The translations under genes were made by a program, and so were the position numbers. Source: a virus. From it: 35,952 nucleotides of DNA. Positions within the stretch are counted from its first letter, which is position 1, and the number at the start of each line of letters is the position of its first letter. A model generated the notes under the pieces. That model was not told the origin of the DNA. It saw only the letters and a list, made by a program, of their open reading frames with translations, and ran no database searches. The stretch covers positions 1-35,952 of the IMG/VR virus record IMGVR_UViG_3300042565_000996; one strand, written 5' to 3'. Positions 1-7,539 of this stretch are shown here, one piece after another.

Positions 1-1060
1 CTAAGTCAGAAATATCAACTATATTGTAATGTGTTCTTTGTGTTTCAATTGTATGCTGTAATAATCGTAATGCACTCGTAACATCAAATGCTTTGTATAA
101 ACGATCATAATCTATAAATTCAGGGAAAGATCTGAAATTAGGATATACAATATCAGCACCAAATGCCGTTGCTTCAATAACTGTCCAAGACACGTAATCT
201 TGTAATGCTGAATTGAACTGAATTTTACATGTAGCTAATTCAGTGTAATATTCTTCTTTTGACAATCCACTTAACAATTTAAAACGAGGTTGACGTTTAG
301 CTAATGCTTTCATTGCATCAATTACATCAGGAAGCATCGATCTAAATTCTTTACCAGATGTAGTTACATGCCATTCCCATATAGTATGTTGTTCTAAAAA
401 CTGTTCTGCAACATCTAACATGAAAAACGGATTCTTTTCTTTGTCTAAACGAGATGAATATACTACTACATTTTTCTTTCGTTCAGATATATTTGGTAAT
501 TTTGCTAATGTAGCTTGTTTATGAATTGGTAATGAAACTACATGAATTGGTGCAGTGAATCCAGCTGCTCGAAGTTGTTCTCTATGAATAGTGCTACCGA
601 CAAAGATGCCAGACATTCGTTTATCTAATCCTAATTCATAATTACGCATCCACTTTGCCATTGGATATGTAAAATCATATTCATCAACAGATTGTGCATG
701 AAGCATTGCATACACTTTAACTTCAATGCCATATAAATCCAATGCATACCAAATTGCATCTAAACCAGGAGTCCAATAATCTTGCAAAAAGATAATATCT
801 CCAGATTTAACTTCATCATTATAAATTCGTTGAAGAAAATTTTGACATTGTGTCAAACTAAATTTACCTCTACCAATAGCATCTAATACTGCACCAACTT
901 TAATTTGCTGATCAGGATCAAATTCGCCTTCAATATCTATAAAGTTTAATTTTCCAGCTTTTACATATGGTTCGAATGTGGCTGGCATCCATTCTTTTGA
1001 AAGCTGATATGTGTATCGAGCTTTAAGTGGTTCTAAACCGAAATAAAATAAATTCCTCAT
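1..1060 (-). CDS. Glycosyltransferase-like protein, C-terminus cut by window edge
   Basis: The frame is open from an ATG at 1060 to the left edge (353 codons), so the C-terminus is missing. It begins MRNLFYFGLEPLKARYTYQL. The middle carries the linker and second-domain signs of a GT-B glycosyltransferase: a VVVYSSRLDKEKNPFFMLDV stretch (the usual strand after the linker, with a basic nucleotide-sugar contact), then a region like KLLSGLSKEEYYTELATCKI and an acidic turn near VIEATAFGADIVYPN, which resembles the E-x7-E nucleotide-sugar motif of group 1 enzymes. Donor and acceptor cannot be read from sequence. A cytidylyltransferase-like gene lies two genes upstream, so a role in making or attaching a sugar (DNA base, capsid or host surface) is possible. 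This is inference. There is no signal peptide or membrane segment. Confidence 0.65.
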   Translation of the reverse strand, partial: MRNLFYFGLEPLKARYTYQLSKEWMPATFEPYVKAGKLNFIDIEGEFDPDQQIKVGAVLDAIGRGKFSLTQCQNFLQRIYNDEVKSGDIIFLQDYWTPGLDAIWYALDLYGIEVKVYAMLHAQSVDEYDFTYPMAKWMRNYELGLDKRMSGIFVGSTIHREQLRAAGFTAPIHVVSLPIHKQATLAKLPNISERKKNVVVYSSRLDKEKNPFFMLDVAEQFLEQHTIWEWHVTTSGKEFRSMLPDVIDAMKALAKRQPRFKLLSGLSKEEYYTELATCKIQFNSALQDYVSWTVIEATAFGADIVYPNFRSFPEFIDYDRLYKAFDVTSALRLLQHTIETQRTHYNIVDISDL

Positions 1061-1098
1061 TATAACTTATAATAATAAATTTTTTAAAACTATCCAAG

Positions 1099-1452
1099 TT
1101 AATCACGCTCAATTATAGCGCCGTTTTCCCAATCTTCCCAAACTTCTACTTTGTATAGTTCTGGAAATTGATCTAATAACCATTCGCCAATTGCTTCACA
1201 TGACATTGGTCCGAATTCTAACACATTGGCAAAGCCTTTTTCGAAGCTCAATTGTAATGTTCTTTTTATTTCACGATTCAATAAAATAAATTCTTTGTCG
1301 CGATCTGTATGTGTTACTGTTGCATAACAACGAAACCCGAACATATGACGATGTCTATCTGATAAAAATGCTACTGGTGGAAATATGTCTTTTGCTGCAG
1401 GCCAACAATGAAACCCTTCCATACTAAATGTTACTACTACGCTGTACTTCAT
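1099..1452 (-). CDS. Small phage protein resembling a diverged PTPS/QueD T-fold
   Basis: This 117-residue protein is not confidently named. Its layout parallels 6-pyruvoyltetrahydropterin synthase/QueD proteins: an early FSMEGFHCWP segment with H15, an RHRHMFGF segment with H34 and H36 where QueD has HGH, a PMSCE segment (residues 82-86) where QueD has PTAE, and a closing VEVWEDWENGAII like the VxVxETxxxxAxY end. The three histidines match the zinc-ligand pattern. The catalytic Cys four residues before the first His of HGH is absent (Leu), and no Asp-His pair is visible. It may bind a pterin or purine without QueD catalysis, or do something else. Its start overlaps the 3' end of the upstream cytidylyltransferase gene by 29 bases, so the two are probably co-translated. 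Confidence 0.55.
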   Translation of the reverse strand: MKYSVVVTFSMEGFHCWPAAKDIFPPVAFLSDRHRHMFGFRCYATVTHTDRDKEFILLNREIKRTLQLSFEKGFANVLEFGPMSCEAIGEWLLDQFPELYKVEVWEDWENGAIIERD

Positions 1453-1840
1453 CTGCTATTTGTTTTTTAAATTTAGTGGTTGACCATCCATGGTCTCTGT
1501 TTATGTAATGAATATCGATACCTAATTCCTTACCAGTAAAATCTTTTCCAATATAATCATCGCCTAAAAACCGTACATCTGGATCGATTCCTTTAAGGAA
1601 TTCATATAGTATTTCTTCGGTAGAATATGCTATAACTTCATCAATCATTTCTAATGAATACAACATTTCTTTTCGGTCATCTAAAGATAATATTGGTTTC
1701 ATTTTCTCTGGGCGTTCTAAACTAGGATCTTCATGTAATAATACTATTAACCAAGTACAATGTTTTTTACATTCTTTAAACATTTTAATGTAACCTGGAT
1801 GCATTACATCAAAATTACCTGCTATAACTCCTAATTTCAT
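1424..1840 (-). CDS. Cytidylyltransferase-like nucleotidyltransferase (TagD type)
   Basis: This 138-residue protein fits the small cytidylyltransferase family (glycerol-3-phosphate cytidylyltransferase TagD is about 130 residues). It has the HxGH-type signature as GNFDVMHPGYI at residues 8-18, with the last His replaced by Tyr, and a late WSTTKFK segment that matches the conserved ISTT-[KR] motif. The family joins CTP to a phosphorylated small molecule and releases pyrophosphate. The acceptor cannot be read here; glycerol phosphate or a sugar phosphate is possible. The change of the second signature His to Tyr is notable because that residue helps bind the triphosphate. The gene overlaps the upstream unknown gene by 4 bases (ATGA type) and the downstream PTPS-like gene by 29 bases. 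A glycosyltransferase follows further downstream. Confidence 0.8.
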   Translation of the reverse strand: MKLGVIAGNFDVMHPGYIKMFKECKKHCTWLIVLLHEDPSLERPEKMKPILSLDDRKEMLYSLEMIDEVIAYSTEEILYEFLKGIDPDVRFLGDDYIGKDFTGKELGIDIHYINRDHGWSTTKFKKQIADEVQRSSNI

Positions 1841-2274
1841 AGTTCTTCATCAAATTTATAGTTATCAGGCTGAATTTCCATCATATTGCACTTAGTAATC
1901 TGGTGCACACGATACCAACCAGCATCAATACTCAATGTATCGGTGTCTTTTAGCAGTTGTACTGCATCATCTTGTATACGATAAATAATGTGGCATCGAT
2001 TAACAAGATCCACAGGAATGTTCTTTAAAGTGTCTTTAGCAGCTTCAATGGTTATAGCACAATTAGTTGTATCTAAAATATGCCGGATAATTGAAAGATA
2101 TTGTGCATTATCTTCAATTTGTCGCATATATTCTATAGTAAAATAATAATGTGGATATTCTGTATATGATTTTACTTCTAGTTTATTGTTAACTAACTCT
2201 CTAACAAAGAATGTCATAATATCCGAATACCGACCTTCTACTTCGCGGCCGCGCCATTGCTTTTTTCCGTACAT
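1837..2274 (-). CDS. Phage protein of unknown function
   Basis: This is a 145-residue soluble protein that I do not recognise. It is rich in aromatic and charged residues and has no signal peptide, membrane segment or clear catalytic motif. It begins MYGKKQWRGREVEGRYSDIM. It is the first gene after a strong intrinsic terminator (2326-2356) and has a sigma70-like promoter immediately upstream (2286-2314), so it probably opens a separate transcription unit that continues into the cytidylyltransferase, PTPS-like and glycosyltransferase genes. It overlaps the cytidylyltransferase start by 4 bases. Confidence 0.6.
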   Translation of the reverse strand: MYGKKQWRGREVEGRYSDIMTFFVRELVNNKLEVKSYTEYPHYYFTIEYMRQIEDNAQYLSIIRHILDTTNCAITIEAAKDTLKNIPVDLVNRCHIIYRIQDDAVQLLKDTDTLSIDAGWYRVHQITKCNMMEIQPDNYKFDEEL

Positions 2275-2285
2275 ATTTTTCTTTT

Positions 2286-2314
2286 ATTATATGTAATAAT
2301 ATTAAAATAACCAA
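2286..2314 (-). promoter_or_regulatory. Sigma70-like promoter
   Basis: On the minus strand there is TTGGTT (2314-2309), a 17-base spacer and a perfect TATAAT (2291-2286). It sits between the terminator at 2326-2356 and the ATG at 2274. Transcription would start only a few bases before that ATG, giving a very short leader. Confidence 0.5.
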
Positions 2315-2325
2315 ATGTTTTAACA

Positions 2326-2356
2326 GTAAAAAAGTGCAACGTTTAAATTGCACTTA
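2326..2356 (-). terminator. Intrinsic terminator after the 128-residue leader protein gene
   Basis: On the minus strand the arms AAGTGCAA (2355-2348) and TTGCACTT (2339-2332) form a perfect 8-bp stem with an 8-base loop, followed by a run of T. It lies 12 bases after the stop of the gene ending at 2368. Confidence 0.85.
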
Positions 2357-2367
2357 AAATATTTAGT

Positions 2368-2754
2368 TTAACTTAACGGAGTAGAATCGTCTTCATTTTC
2401 TGGATCTACATACAATCCTAATTGTCGACCTAATGCTTTCATAATTTCAATTCCAGTTGCATCATCTATAGTAGAATCTATCGATTTCATATATTTAAGA
2501 ATTTCATCTGGATCTGTATCTTTTATAATCATGCTTTGTATGTTTAATACCATACGAGCTTGTTCTCGCTCTTTTGCACTTTTTCCAGAAAATACTTTTG
2601 CATATGTTGCAACTGCAGCTGCCAAAAGTCCTCCAGCTCCTATTGCCATTTTAGAAGCTGGAAATAAAATCCCAGGATGTTCTTCATTTAAATTTTTAGT
2701 TTTAAACCGACGCATATTTTCTGCTAGCAAATCTGTTAGTTTAATATTTGACAT
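2368..2754 (-). CDS. Candidate internal virion protein with LxE leader
   Basis: The function of this 128-residue protein is not known. Its first residues, MSNIKLTDLLAE then NMRRFKTKNLNE, closely match the start of the protein at 15971-16471. Both LLAE and NLNE fit the (I/L)-x-E cleavage rule of the T4 prohead protease gp21, and the short amphipathic leader resembles T4 capsid-targeting sequences. A glycine/alanine-rich hydrophobic stretch follows (about residues 35-55, IGAGGLLAAAVATYAKVF), which may be a membrane-active helix. The C-terminal half is charged and helical. The start is supported by AAAGGA seven bases upstream of the ATG and by an ATATTTAT element at 2780-2787. An intrinsic terminator follows, so it can be a single-gene unit. 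Packaging in the head is an inference. Confidence 0.6.
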   Translation of the reverse strand: MSNIKLTDLLAENMRRFKTKNLNEEHPGILFPASKMAIGAGGLLAAAVATYAKVFSGKSAKEREQARMVLNIQSMIIKDTDPDEILKYMKSIDSTIDDATGIEIMKALGRQLGLYVDPENEDDSTPLS

Positions 2755-2779
2755 TAGTATCCTTTAACATAATTTTAAT

Positions 2780-2787
2780 ATAAATAT
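2780..2787 (-). promoter_or_regulatory. ATATTTAT element (candidate late promoter)
   Basis: The minus strand reads ATATTTATATTAAAA, 25 bases before the ATG at 2754. It belongs to the recurring element discussed in the findings. Confidence 0.4.
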
Positions 2788-2802
2788 ATGCAAAAAAAAA
2801 AA

Positions 2803-5313
2803 TCATTTACCAAAGCTAAAAAACTTTGCCGCATTATTATTTTCTGGCAATACGCCCCACGTCATTGCTGCATAGAAATCATCTAGTTTGCCTTTTAATT
2901 CGCGTTCAAACTGCTTGTTACGATCAATGTACATTGCAACAAAATCTACAATCTCCGTAGGATCCTGGTAACCTTTAAGTGCCATGGTATCAAATCCATA
3001 TGGATTATTTCGAAGATATGCCCATTTCACTTTATCACCATCTTTGATAGAAACTACATCAGTTGTTAATGTTGTTAACATGTCATTGTAATTAATTGCT
3101 GATTTAACATGAGCTGGCGAACCAGATAAATATCCACTAAAAGGTTTACGTTTCTTAGTATATTTAGATATTTCTTTAACACCTGAATTCTTCATTACAC
3201 TTGTTAATTCTGCATTATTCAATGAATCTTTGAATTTTAAAATCATTTCAGATGTAGCTTGTTTGCTGTTTTGTTTCAAAATATACCATAATGTTTCTTT
3301 CATTATAGTTTTAAACTCATCTGGGAATGATGATCTAACTACATCTAATCCTTTAATATCCATTTTGTTAGTAGGTTTACCTTCTTTAAAGATAACCCAC
3401 TGTGCATATCTTTTCTTAGCAATCCATAAACCAGATTTTGCAACATATTCTTGTTTAATTGTGAACCGATGCGATTCTGTATTTAAAAATACTTTTGCAT
3501 ACTGGTTGTACATTGTGTTTACTTTAAGTTGTACTTCAGATGCAATTTCATTGGTTTTTTCAATCATGAATTGTTCGTCTGTTTCATCGAATCCAGGATA
3601 ACGATGCTGTATGAGCGGTAAACTAGAAACAAATGTTGAATCTGTGTCAGTATAAAATGCAAACTCAGCTTGTTGACCGGATGCATTAATAAAGTTTGAA
3701 TGTCCAATTTCTTTTTGGTAATGATTATTAATAACTTTTGCTGAAAATTTAATAATACTTTGTCCAGTTGCTGTAATAGCACCAGCATTATCTAAATCGT
3801 GGAATCGAAACGTTTTAAGTCCTAATACTCCATAAAATGAATTAAGCAATACTTTTTGTGTTAACTGCATTGCATCATAAAACTTATAATCATCACTACC
3901 TACTTCATATTCATCACGCTTATCTTTAAATTCTACCCGCTCATCAAACCATTTTGCTAGAATTGTTGGTAAAAATCCTTTTATATCGGTTCGATACACC
4001 GTTCCATTGCTAGCAACTGTATATTTATTATCGGTTAACCATTGTTTAACATCTGTAATCGTTTTGTTTCCAATTTGTACCGATACCGGATCAGTTTTTA
4101 ATAAACATGTTTCATCCCAATTAGCAATAACTCCGATCTTTGTTTCTGGAGATATGTTTAAACTCATAATGATACTCGGATACAGAGATGTTAAATCCAA
4201 GTCATATATCCATTTATACAATCCAGGCACCGGTGCCATTACATATGCACCTGCCAACACATCAGCTGCAGTTTCTTCTTCAATAAAACGGAATTGTTTA
4301 TTTGGAGCTACATATCCATTACGTTTTAAATCTACTATAGCAGCACCATCTAGATATTTAGATGCATAATAAACATCTTCATATGGTACATGTCCTTTAT
4401 GACATATAGTCCGTGCTAAGTTTATGAACTGTAACTTTTCATCTAATTCATAAACCAAATCGGTATCTGTCATGTTGTAAAAAGCAAACTTGTGAATATC
4501 TTGTGTAAAAAGAACATCTAAATCACCTTCATATTCAACTTTACCTCGACCCAATTCTAGTTTTGCAACAGTATCTAATCGATAATTTGGTAATTCGCTG
4601 TATGTAAAGTTTTTATATAGTTTCAAATAATCTAAACTAGAAACACCAAATATTTTCCATTTTTCCTTTTTTGGATTATAATCTACAATTCCAGCCGGAC
4701 TTAATTTTTTGATGGCATTTACACCTAATACCTTTTTAGCACGACCCAATAAATATGGAATATCATATCCATCAGTGTTCCATCCTGTAATTACAGTTGG
4801 TTGTACAGCCGCAAATATGTTTATAAATCTGGTTAAAAGATCTCTTTCGTCTCGAAATATTTCTAAAACATAACCATCGCCTTGTATTTCACGTTCTTTT
4901 ATGCGATTCAGTTCGTCTAATATAAGTACTCGTCTATCATTACCAATTTTATCATAATATGCAATTGATGTTATAGCCGTGCGCGTATCATGTATAGTAC
5001 TATATCCATTTTCATCTTTTGCTGTTTCAATATCAAAGAAAAAATCGCGATGTCCTTTTGATACTAAATCTGATTCATAGTATAAATCTATCAGGGTTCG
5101 GACTTCTTCATTTAGATCAGATTCGTATGAAGCAGGATTATCTTTATGATTTCCTGGTATCTGTTTTAATGTAGTGCCGTCTAATGATACATATGTTCCT
5201 GCAGAGTCTGGTAAATATGCATATGGTTTAAATGGAAATTTTTGATGTCCTAATTCATCATCCCACACGTGCATAGTACCGGATTTTCTGTCATATGAAA
5301 TATTTTGATACAT
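2803..5313 (-). CDS. 43: Family B DNA polymerase, T4 gp43 type
   Basis: This is the replicative DNA polymerase of the phage, with 3'-5' proofreading; at 836 residues it is slightly shorter than T4 gp43 (898). Exonuclease motifs are visible: FFFDIET with D94 and E96, WNTDGYDIPYLLGR near 178-191, and Y279-N-M-T-D283. Polymerase motifs follow: motif A DLDLTSLYPSI (D371, D373), motif B KVLLNSFYG (K487, N491, Y494-G495) and motif C YTDTDST (D556, D558). All catalytic acids are present. The C-terminal end FFSFGK may be the clamp-binding tip, as T4 gp43 ends in a similar hydrophobic peptide. The start codon follows the stop of the upstream membrane-protein gene with no gap (TAAATG), so translation is probably coupled. 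No intein or split is seen. Confidence 0.97.
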   Translation of the reverse strand: MYQNISYDRKSGTMHVWDDELGHQKFPFKPYAYLPDSAGTYVSLDGTTLKQIPGNHKDNPASYESDLNEEVRTLIDLYYESDLVSKGHRDFFFDIETAKDENGYSTIHDTRTAITSIAYYDKIGNDRRVLILDELNRIKEREIQGDGYVLEIFRDERDLLTRFINIFAAVQPTVITGWNTDGYDIPYLLGRAKKVLGVNAIKKLSPAGIVDYNPKKEKWKIFGVSSLDYLKLYKNFTYSELPNYRLDTVAKLELGRGKVEYEGDLDVLFTQDIHKFAFYNMTDTDLVYELDEKLQFINLARTICHKGHVPYEDVYYASKYLDGAAIVDLKRNGYVAPNKQFRFIEEETAADVLAGAYVMAPVPGLYKWIYDLDLTSLYPSIIMSLNISPETKIGVIANWDETCLLKTDPVSVQIGNKTITDVKQWLTDNKYTVASNGTVYRTDIKGFLPTILAKWFDERVEFKDKRDEYEVGSDDYKFYDAMQLTQKVLLNSFYGVLGLKTFRFHDLDNAGAITATGQSIIKFSAKVINNHYQKEIGHSNFINASGQQAEFAFYTDTDSTFVSSLPLIQHRYPGFDETDEQFMIEKTNEIASEVQLKVNTMYNQYAKVFLNTESHRFTIKQEYVAKSGLWIAKKRYAQWVIFKEGKPTNKMDIKGLDVVRSSFPDEFKTIMKETLWYILKQNSKQATSEMILKFKDSLNNAELTSVMKNSGVKEISKYTKKRKPFSGYLSGSPAHVKSAINYNDMLTTLTTDVVSIKDGDKVKWAYLRNNPYGFDTMALKGYQDPTEIVDFVAMYIDRNKQFERELKGKLDDFYAAMTWGVLPENNNAAKFFSFGK

Positions 5314-5547
5314 TTACTTTGTAATTTCTTTATTGTGTAATATACGAATAATTCCGTATAAATTAATTGATATGATGACAAAACTTAATACTAGGTGACT
5401 TATATTGTTTATATATAAATCATATGATACCCAACCAATATCACCAATTATCCAAGCAATCATCGCAAACATTGGATAGCCTTTGGCATTGGAAATGTAT
5501 CCTAACAAAACCAATGCCGTGCTTACCCATCCTATGAATTCAATCAT
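5314..5547 (-). CDS. Small membrane protein with three predicted helices
   Basis: This 77-residue hydrophobic protein has three likely membrane helices, around residues 5-20 (GWVSTALVLLGYI), 25-45 (MFAMIAWIIGDIGWVSYDLY) and 50-70 (LVLSFVIISINLYGIIRIL), and a basic C-terminal tail. The middle GDIGWVSYDLYINN and the ending NLYGIIR look like pieces of small transporter-type bundles, but I cannot assign a family. It overlaps the GroES-like gene by 4 bases upstream and abuts the DNA polymerase downstream, so it is made from the same message. Its role is unknown. Confidence 0.65.
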   Translation of the reverse strand: MIEFIGWVSTALVLLGYISNAKGYPMFAMIAWIIGDIGWVSYDLYINNISHLVLSFVIISINLYGIIRILHNKEITK

Positions 5548-5843
5548 ACATTGGTATTTATCATAGCAATTTCTGATTCACGAATAAGTACATATTCATC
5601 GCCATCAATTGTAACTTTTTTCTGGGATCCGATATTCCCATTGTAAATTTTAACTTGCATGCCGGGTTTTGTTGTCATTGGAATTCGATCACCAGTATGC
5701 GTAAACAAACCATCGCCAATTGCAATGACATCACACGTTACATAATCATCCATACCAGCCATAACAATAATACCACTCGCTGTTTTTTCTTGTTTTTCTT
5801 GCTGTTTAACAAGAACTTGATCTCCAATTGGTTTCCAATTCAT
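5544..5843 (-). CDS. GroES-like co-chaperonin (Cpn10 family)
   Basis: This 99-residue protein matches bacterial GroES (about 95 residues). It opens with WKPIGDQVLVKQQEKQEKTA, the usual P-x-G-D-x-V-L-V-K strand, followed by the mobile-loop segment TASGIIV that contacts GroEL, and ends with DGDEYVLIRESEIAMI like the family's closing strands. T4 encodes the analogous gp31, which replaces GroES so that the host GroEL can fold the major capsid protein; the same role is likely here. The start is supported by AAAGGA eight bases upstream. It overlaps the membrane-protein gene by 4 bases. Confidence 0.9.
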   Translation of the reverse strand: MNWKPIGDQVLVKQQEKQEKTASGIIVMAGMDDYVTCDVIAIGDGLFTHTGDRIPMTTKPGMQVKIYNGNIGSQKKVTIDGDEYVLIRESEIAMINTNV

Positions 5844-5858
5844 AACTTATTCCTTTTT

Positions 5859-6107
5859 TTATTTATTATATAAATTTATTACTGCATCTTTTGTTATAGC
5901 AGTTCCTAGTATTCGTCCTACTTCTATTCCATTTTTAATTATCAGCAATGTAGGCACAGTTCGTACGTTGTATTTACTGCATGTATCTGGGCTTGCATCT
6001 GCGTCAATAAATGTAATTGTCATTTGAGATTGTAATTGTTGAATTTGTGGTTTAATCATTTTGCATGGTCCACACCATTCTGCTGAAAAATAAAGTACTT
6101 GTTTCAT
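5859..6107 (-). CDS. Thioredoxin
   Basis: This is a short thioredoxin of 82 residues (E. coli TrxA is 108). It has the active site AEWCGPCKM (C12 and C15), the strand TFIDADASPD, and the cis-proline segment VRTVPTLLI. The N-terminal helix of larger thioredoxins is missing, as in other phage thioredoxins. It would reduce disulphides in the cytosol. The most likely partner in this window is the ribonucleotide reductase, which has a C-terminal CxxxxC pair that must be re-reduced after each turnover. It lies between the QueE and GroES genes. Confidence 0.93.
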   Translation of the reverse strand: MKQVLYFSAEWCGPCKMIKPQIQQLQSQMTITFIDADASPDTCSKYNVRTVPTLLIIKNGIEVGRILGTAITKDAVINLYNK

Positions 6108-6164
6108 TTCTTTATAATATAATTAATTTCATAATTTCCAAATGTCGTTGTCGTTGTCCACATA

Positions 6165-6941
6165 TCAAACTCCCCTTTTAGTATCATATGCCACGATATG
6201 GTCTCTTCCTGTCATGTTATAACCATGGTTAGCACACATTTCAAATACCAACGGATACATTTTAATCAATTCGTCTCTAGTATCACCAGCAGGCATTATG
6301 TACGTTTTATCCTTTGGAATATTATGTTGAATCCTAAACAATTCAATTTCTTGTAGATTCTCTTCAGTACCATCCCAGACTGGTTTATAGTGATAATCTG
6401 CGTGATATGCAATCATTTTATCTATCGCTTCGCTATTGAGACGGAATTTATTATGTTGCTTAACCATCTTTTCATCCGTAATCGTCCCTTGCGGTGTAGC
6501 AACGCCCACAACGGGTACGCTATTGGCAAACTTAGGACTAATAGAAAGGAGGCCAATAGGGTAATCAGTTTCAATATAATGAGAACCTTCAGTTTCAATA
6601 GTAATAAGAATATCTCTTTCATGTGCAAAATGTGTCAATTCATTAACTAGTGCTGGATGCATTGTCGGGGATCCTCCAGTTAACATCATTTCTTTAATAT
6701 GTGGATTTTCGTCGTAAATTTTAATAATATCATTGAATGTAAAAGTACCTTTTTCTGGATGAATTGAACTGTACCAGCTATCGCACCAGCCACCTTCACC
6801 AAAATAGCATCGATGAGTGCATCCGGTAGTGCGTACTGCGATTGTTGGTCTACCAAATCGGCTTCCTTCTGATTGCACACAACGATATAATTCTATGATT
6901 GGCAATGTTTTATTGTAGTCTGTTATTCTTCCTGGCTTCAT
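6165..6941 (-). CDS. queE: 7-carboxy-7-deazaguanine synthase, radical SAM
   Basis: QueE converts 6-carboxytetrahydropterin to 7-carboxy-7-deazaguanine using S-adenosylmethionine and a 4Fe-4S cluster. The protein has LYRCVQSEGSRFGRPTIAVR, the usual QueE opening, then GCTHRCYFGEGGWCD, where C41, C45 and C53 would hold the cluster (spacing C-x3-C-x7-C, longer than the usual x3/x2), the GGSPT strand as MLTGGSPTMHP, and LLSISPKFAN like the family's SPK segment. I start it at 6941 rather than at the longer in-frame ATG at 6995 because AAGGA lies four bases upstream of 6941 and this removes a 47-base overlap with the preceding gene. It is 258 residues long. FolE and QueD lie just upstream. Confidence 0.88.
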   Translation of the reverse strand: MKPGRITDYNKTLPIIELYRCVQSEGSRFGRPTIAVRTTGCTHRCYFGEGGWCDSWYSSIHPEKGTFTFNDIIKIYDENPHIKEMMLTGGSPTMHPALVNELTHFAHERDILITIETEGSHYIETDYPIGLLSISPKFANSVPVVGVATPQGTITDEKMVKQHNKFRLNSEAIDKMIAYHADYHYKPVWDGTEENLQEIELFRIQHNIPKDKTYIMPAGDTRDELIKMYPLVFEMCANHGYNMTGRDHIVAYDTKRGV

Positions 6942-6948
6942 AAATTCC

Positions 6949-7320
6949 TTAAAATGGTAGGTCGTCATCGATTGACTCAACACTATTGGTAACATTGGTA
7001 TCTAATTTTTTAATTAATTCATCAAACTTATTTTCTAATGAATATAAACGTTCAAGTAAATAACGCAAATCAGCCTGTGCTAATTCAGAAGCAAATGTAT
7101 CACCGGGTGTAGTTTTGCCAAAGTATTCATCTAGAAATGATTTTGGATATGTTGCTACTCGATTATATTCTGGTCTAGATAAGTCTGGTGGTAGATCTTG
7201 ATAAATAACATGAATATTTTTTGACTTTGCAGCTTCATACACTTTTTGACCTAGTCCACTTTCTCGAGATGCTTTACCACTGTAATCATACAGTGACATA
7301 TATTGATCATTACTCTTCAT
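6949..7320 (-). CDS. Unknown protein with SSB-like acidic tail
   Basis: This 123-residue protein is not recognised. The first two thirds look like a small globular domain (YDYSGKASRESGLGQKVYEA, then KSFLDEYFG). Residues about 85-108 (LRYLLERLYSLENKFDELI) look like a coiled coil. The last residues ESIDDDLPF match the conserved C-terminal tip of bacterial single-stranded DNA-binding proteins (DDDIPF/DDDLPF), which recruits repair and replication proteins. No OB-fold is evident, so it does not look like an SSB itself. It may attract host SSB-binding proteins or compete for them. It sits between QueE and a 71-residue unknown. Confidence 0.6.
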   Translation of the reverse strand: MKSNDQYMSLYDYSGKASRESGLGQKVYEAAKSKNIHVIYQDLPPDLSRPEYNRVATYPKSFLDEYFGKTTPGDTFASELAQADLRYLLERLYSLENKFDELIKKLDTNVTNSVESIDDDLPF

Positions 7321-7323
7321 GGT

Positions 7324-7539
7324 TTAGTTATTTGGTTTAACCGTTATTGTATATTTTCTAGTATAACTAGAATCCTCGTTTTTTACTAACACACCTAGTA
7401 CTGGTATAAATTCGTTAGGATCAAACATAATTGGTGTAACAACAACACTTAGATTGGAGTTTTCTAAAGCAATTTTAATTTGTTGAGTTATTGCCATCTC
7501 ATTAACTTCTACTTTCATTTGGTCTTTATTATTGTTCAT
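7324..7539 (-). CDS. Small unknown protein
   Basis: This 71-residue protein has no recognisable domain. Its central part (TQQIKIALENSNLSVVVTPI) looks like a helix then strand, and it ends in a strand-rich segment (YTRKYTITVKPNN). The start overlaps the 3' end of QueD by 11 bases and the stop lies 3 bases before the next start, which supports it as a real operon member. Confidence 0.5.
   Translation of the reverse strand: MNNNKDQMKVEVNEMAITQQIKIALENSNLSVVVTPIMFDPNEFIPVLGVLVKNEDSSYTRKYTITVKPNN

Noticed and set aside
4007-4369. Plus-strand frame of 120 codons inside the DNA polymerase gene
   Set aside because: It lies fully within a gene with all catalytic motifs and shows no independent signal.
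6422-6628. Minus-strand frame of 68 codons within QueE
   Set aside because: It is a low-complexity Leu/Ile-rich shadow of QueE in another frame.
6165-6995. Longer start of QueE at 6995
   Set aside because: It would overlap the previous gene by 47 bases, while the ATG at 6941 has AAGGA at the right distance and starts where the family homology begins.
6949-7320. Calling this protein an SSB because of its DDDLPF end
   Set aside because: No OB-fold pattern is seen, and the phage has a gp32-like gene; only the tail resembles SSB.
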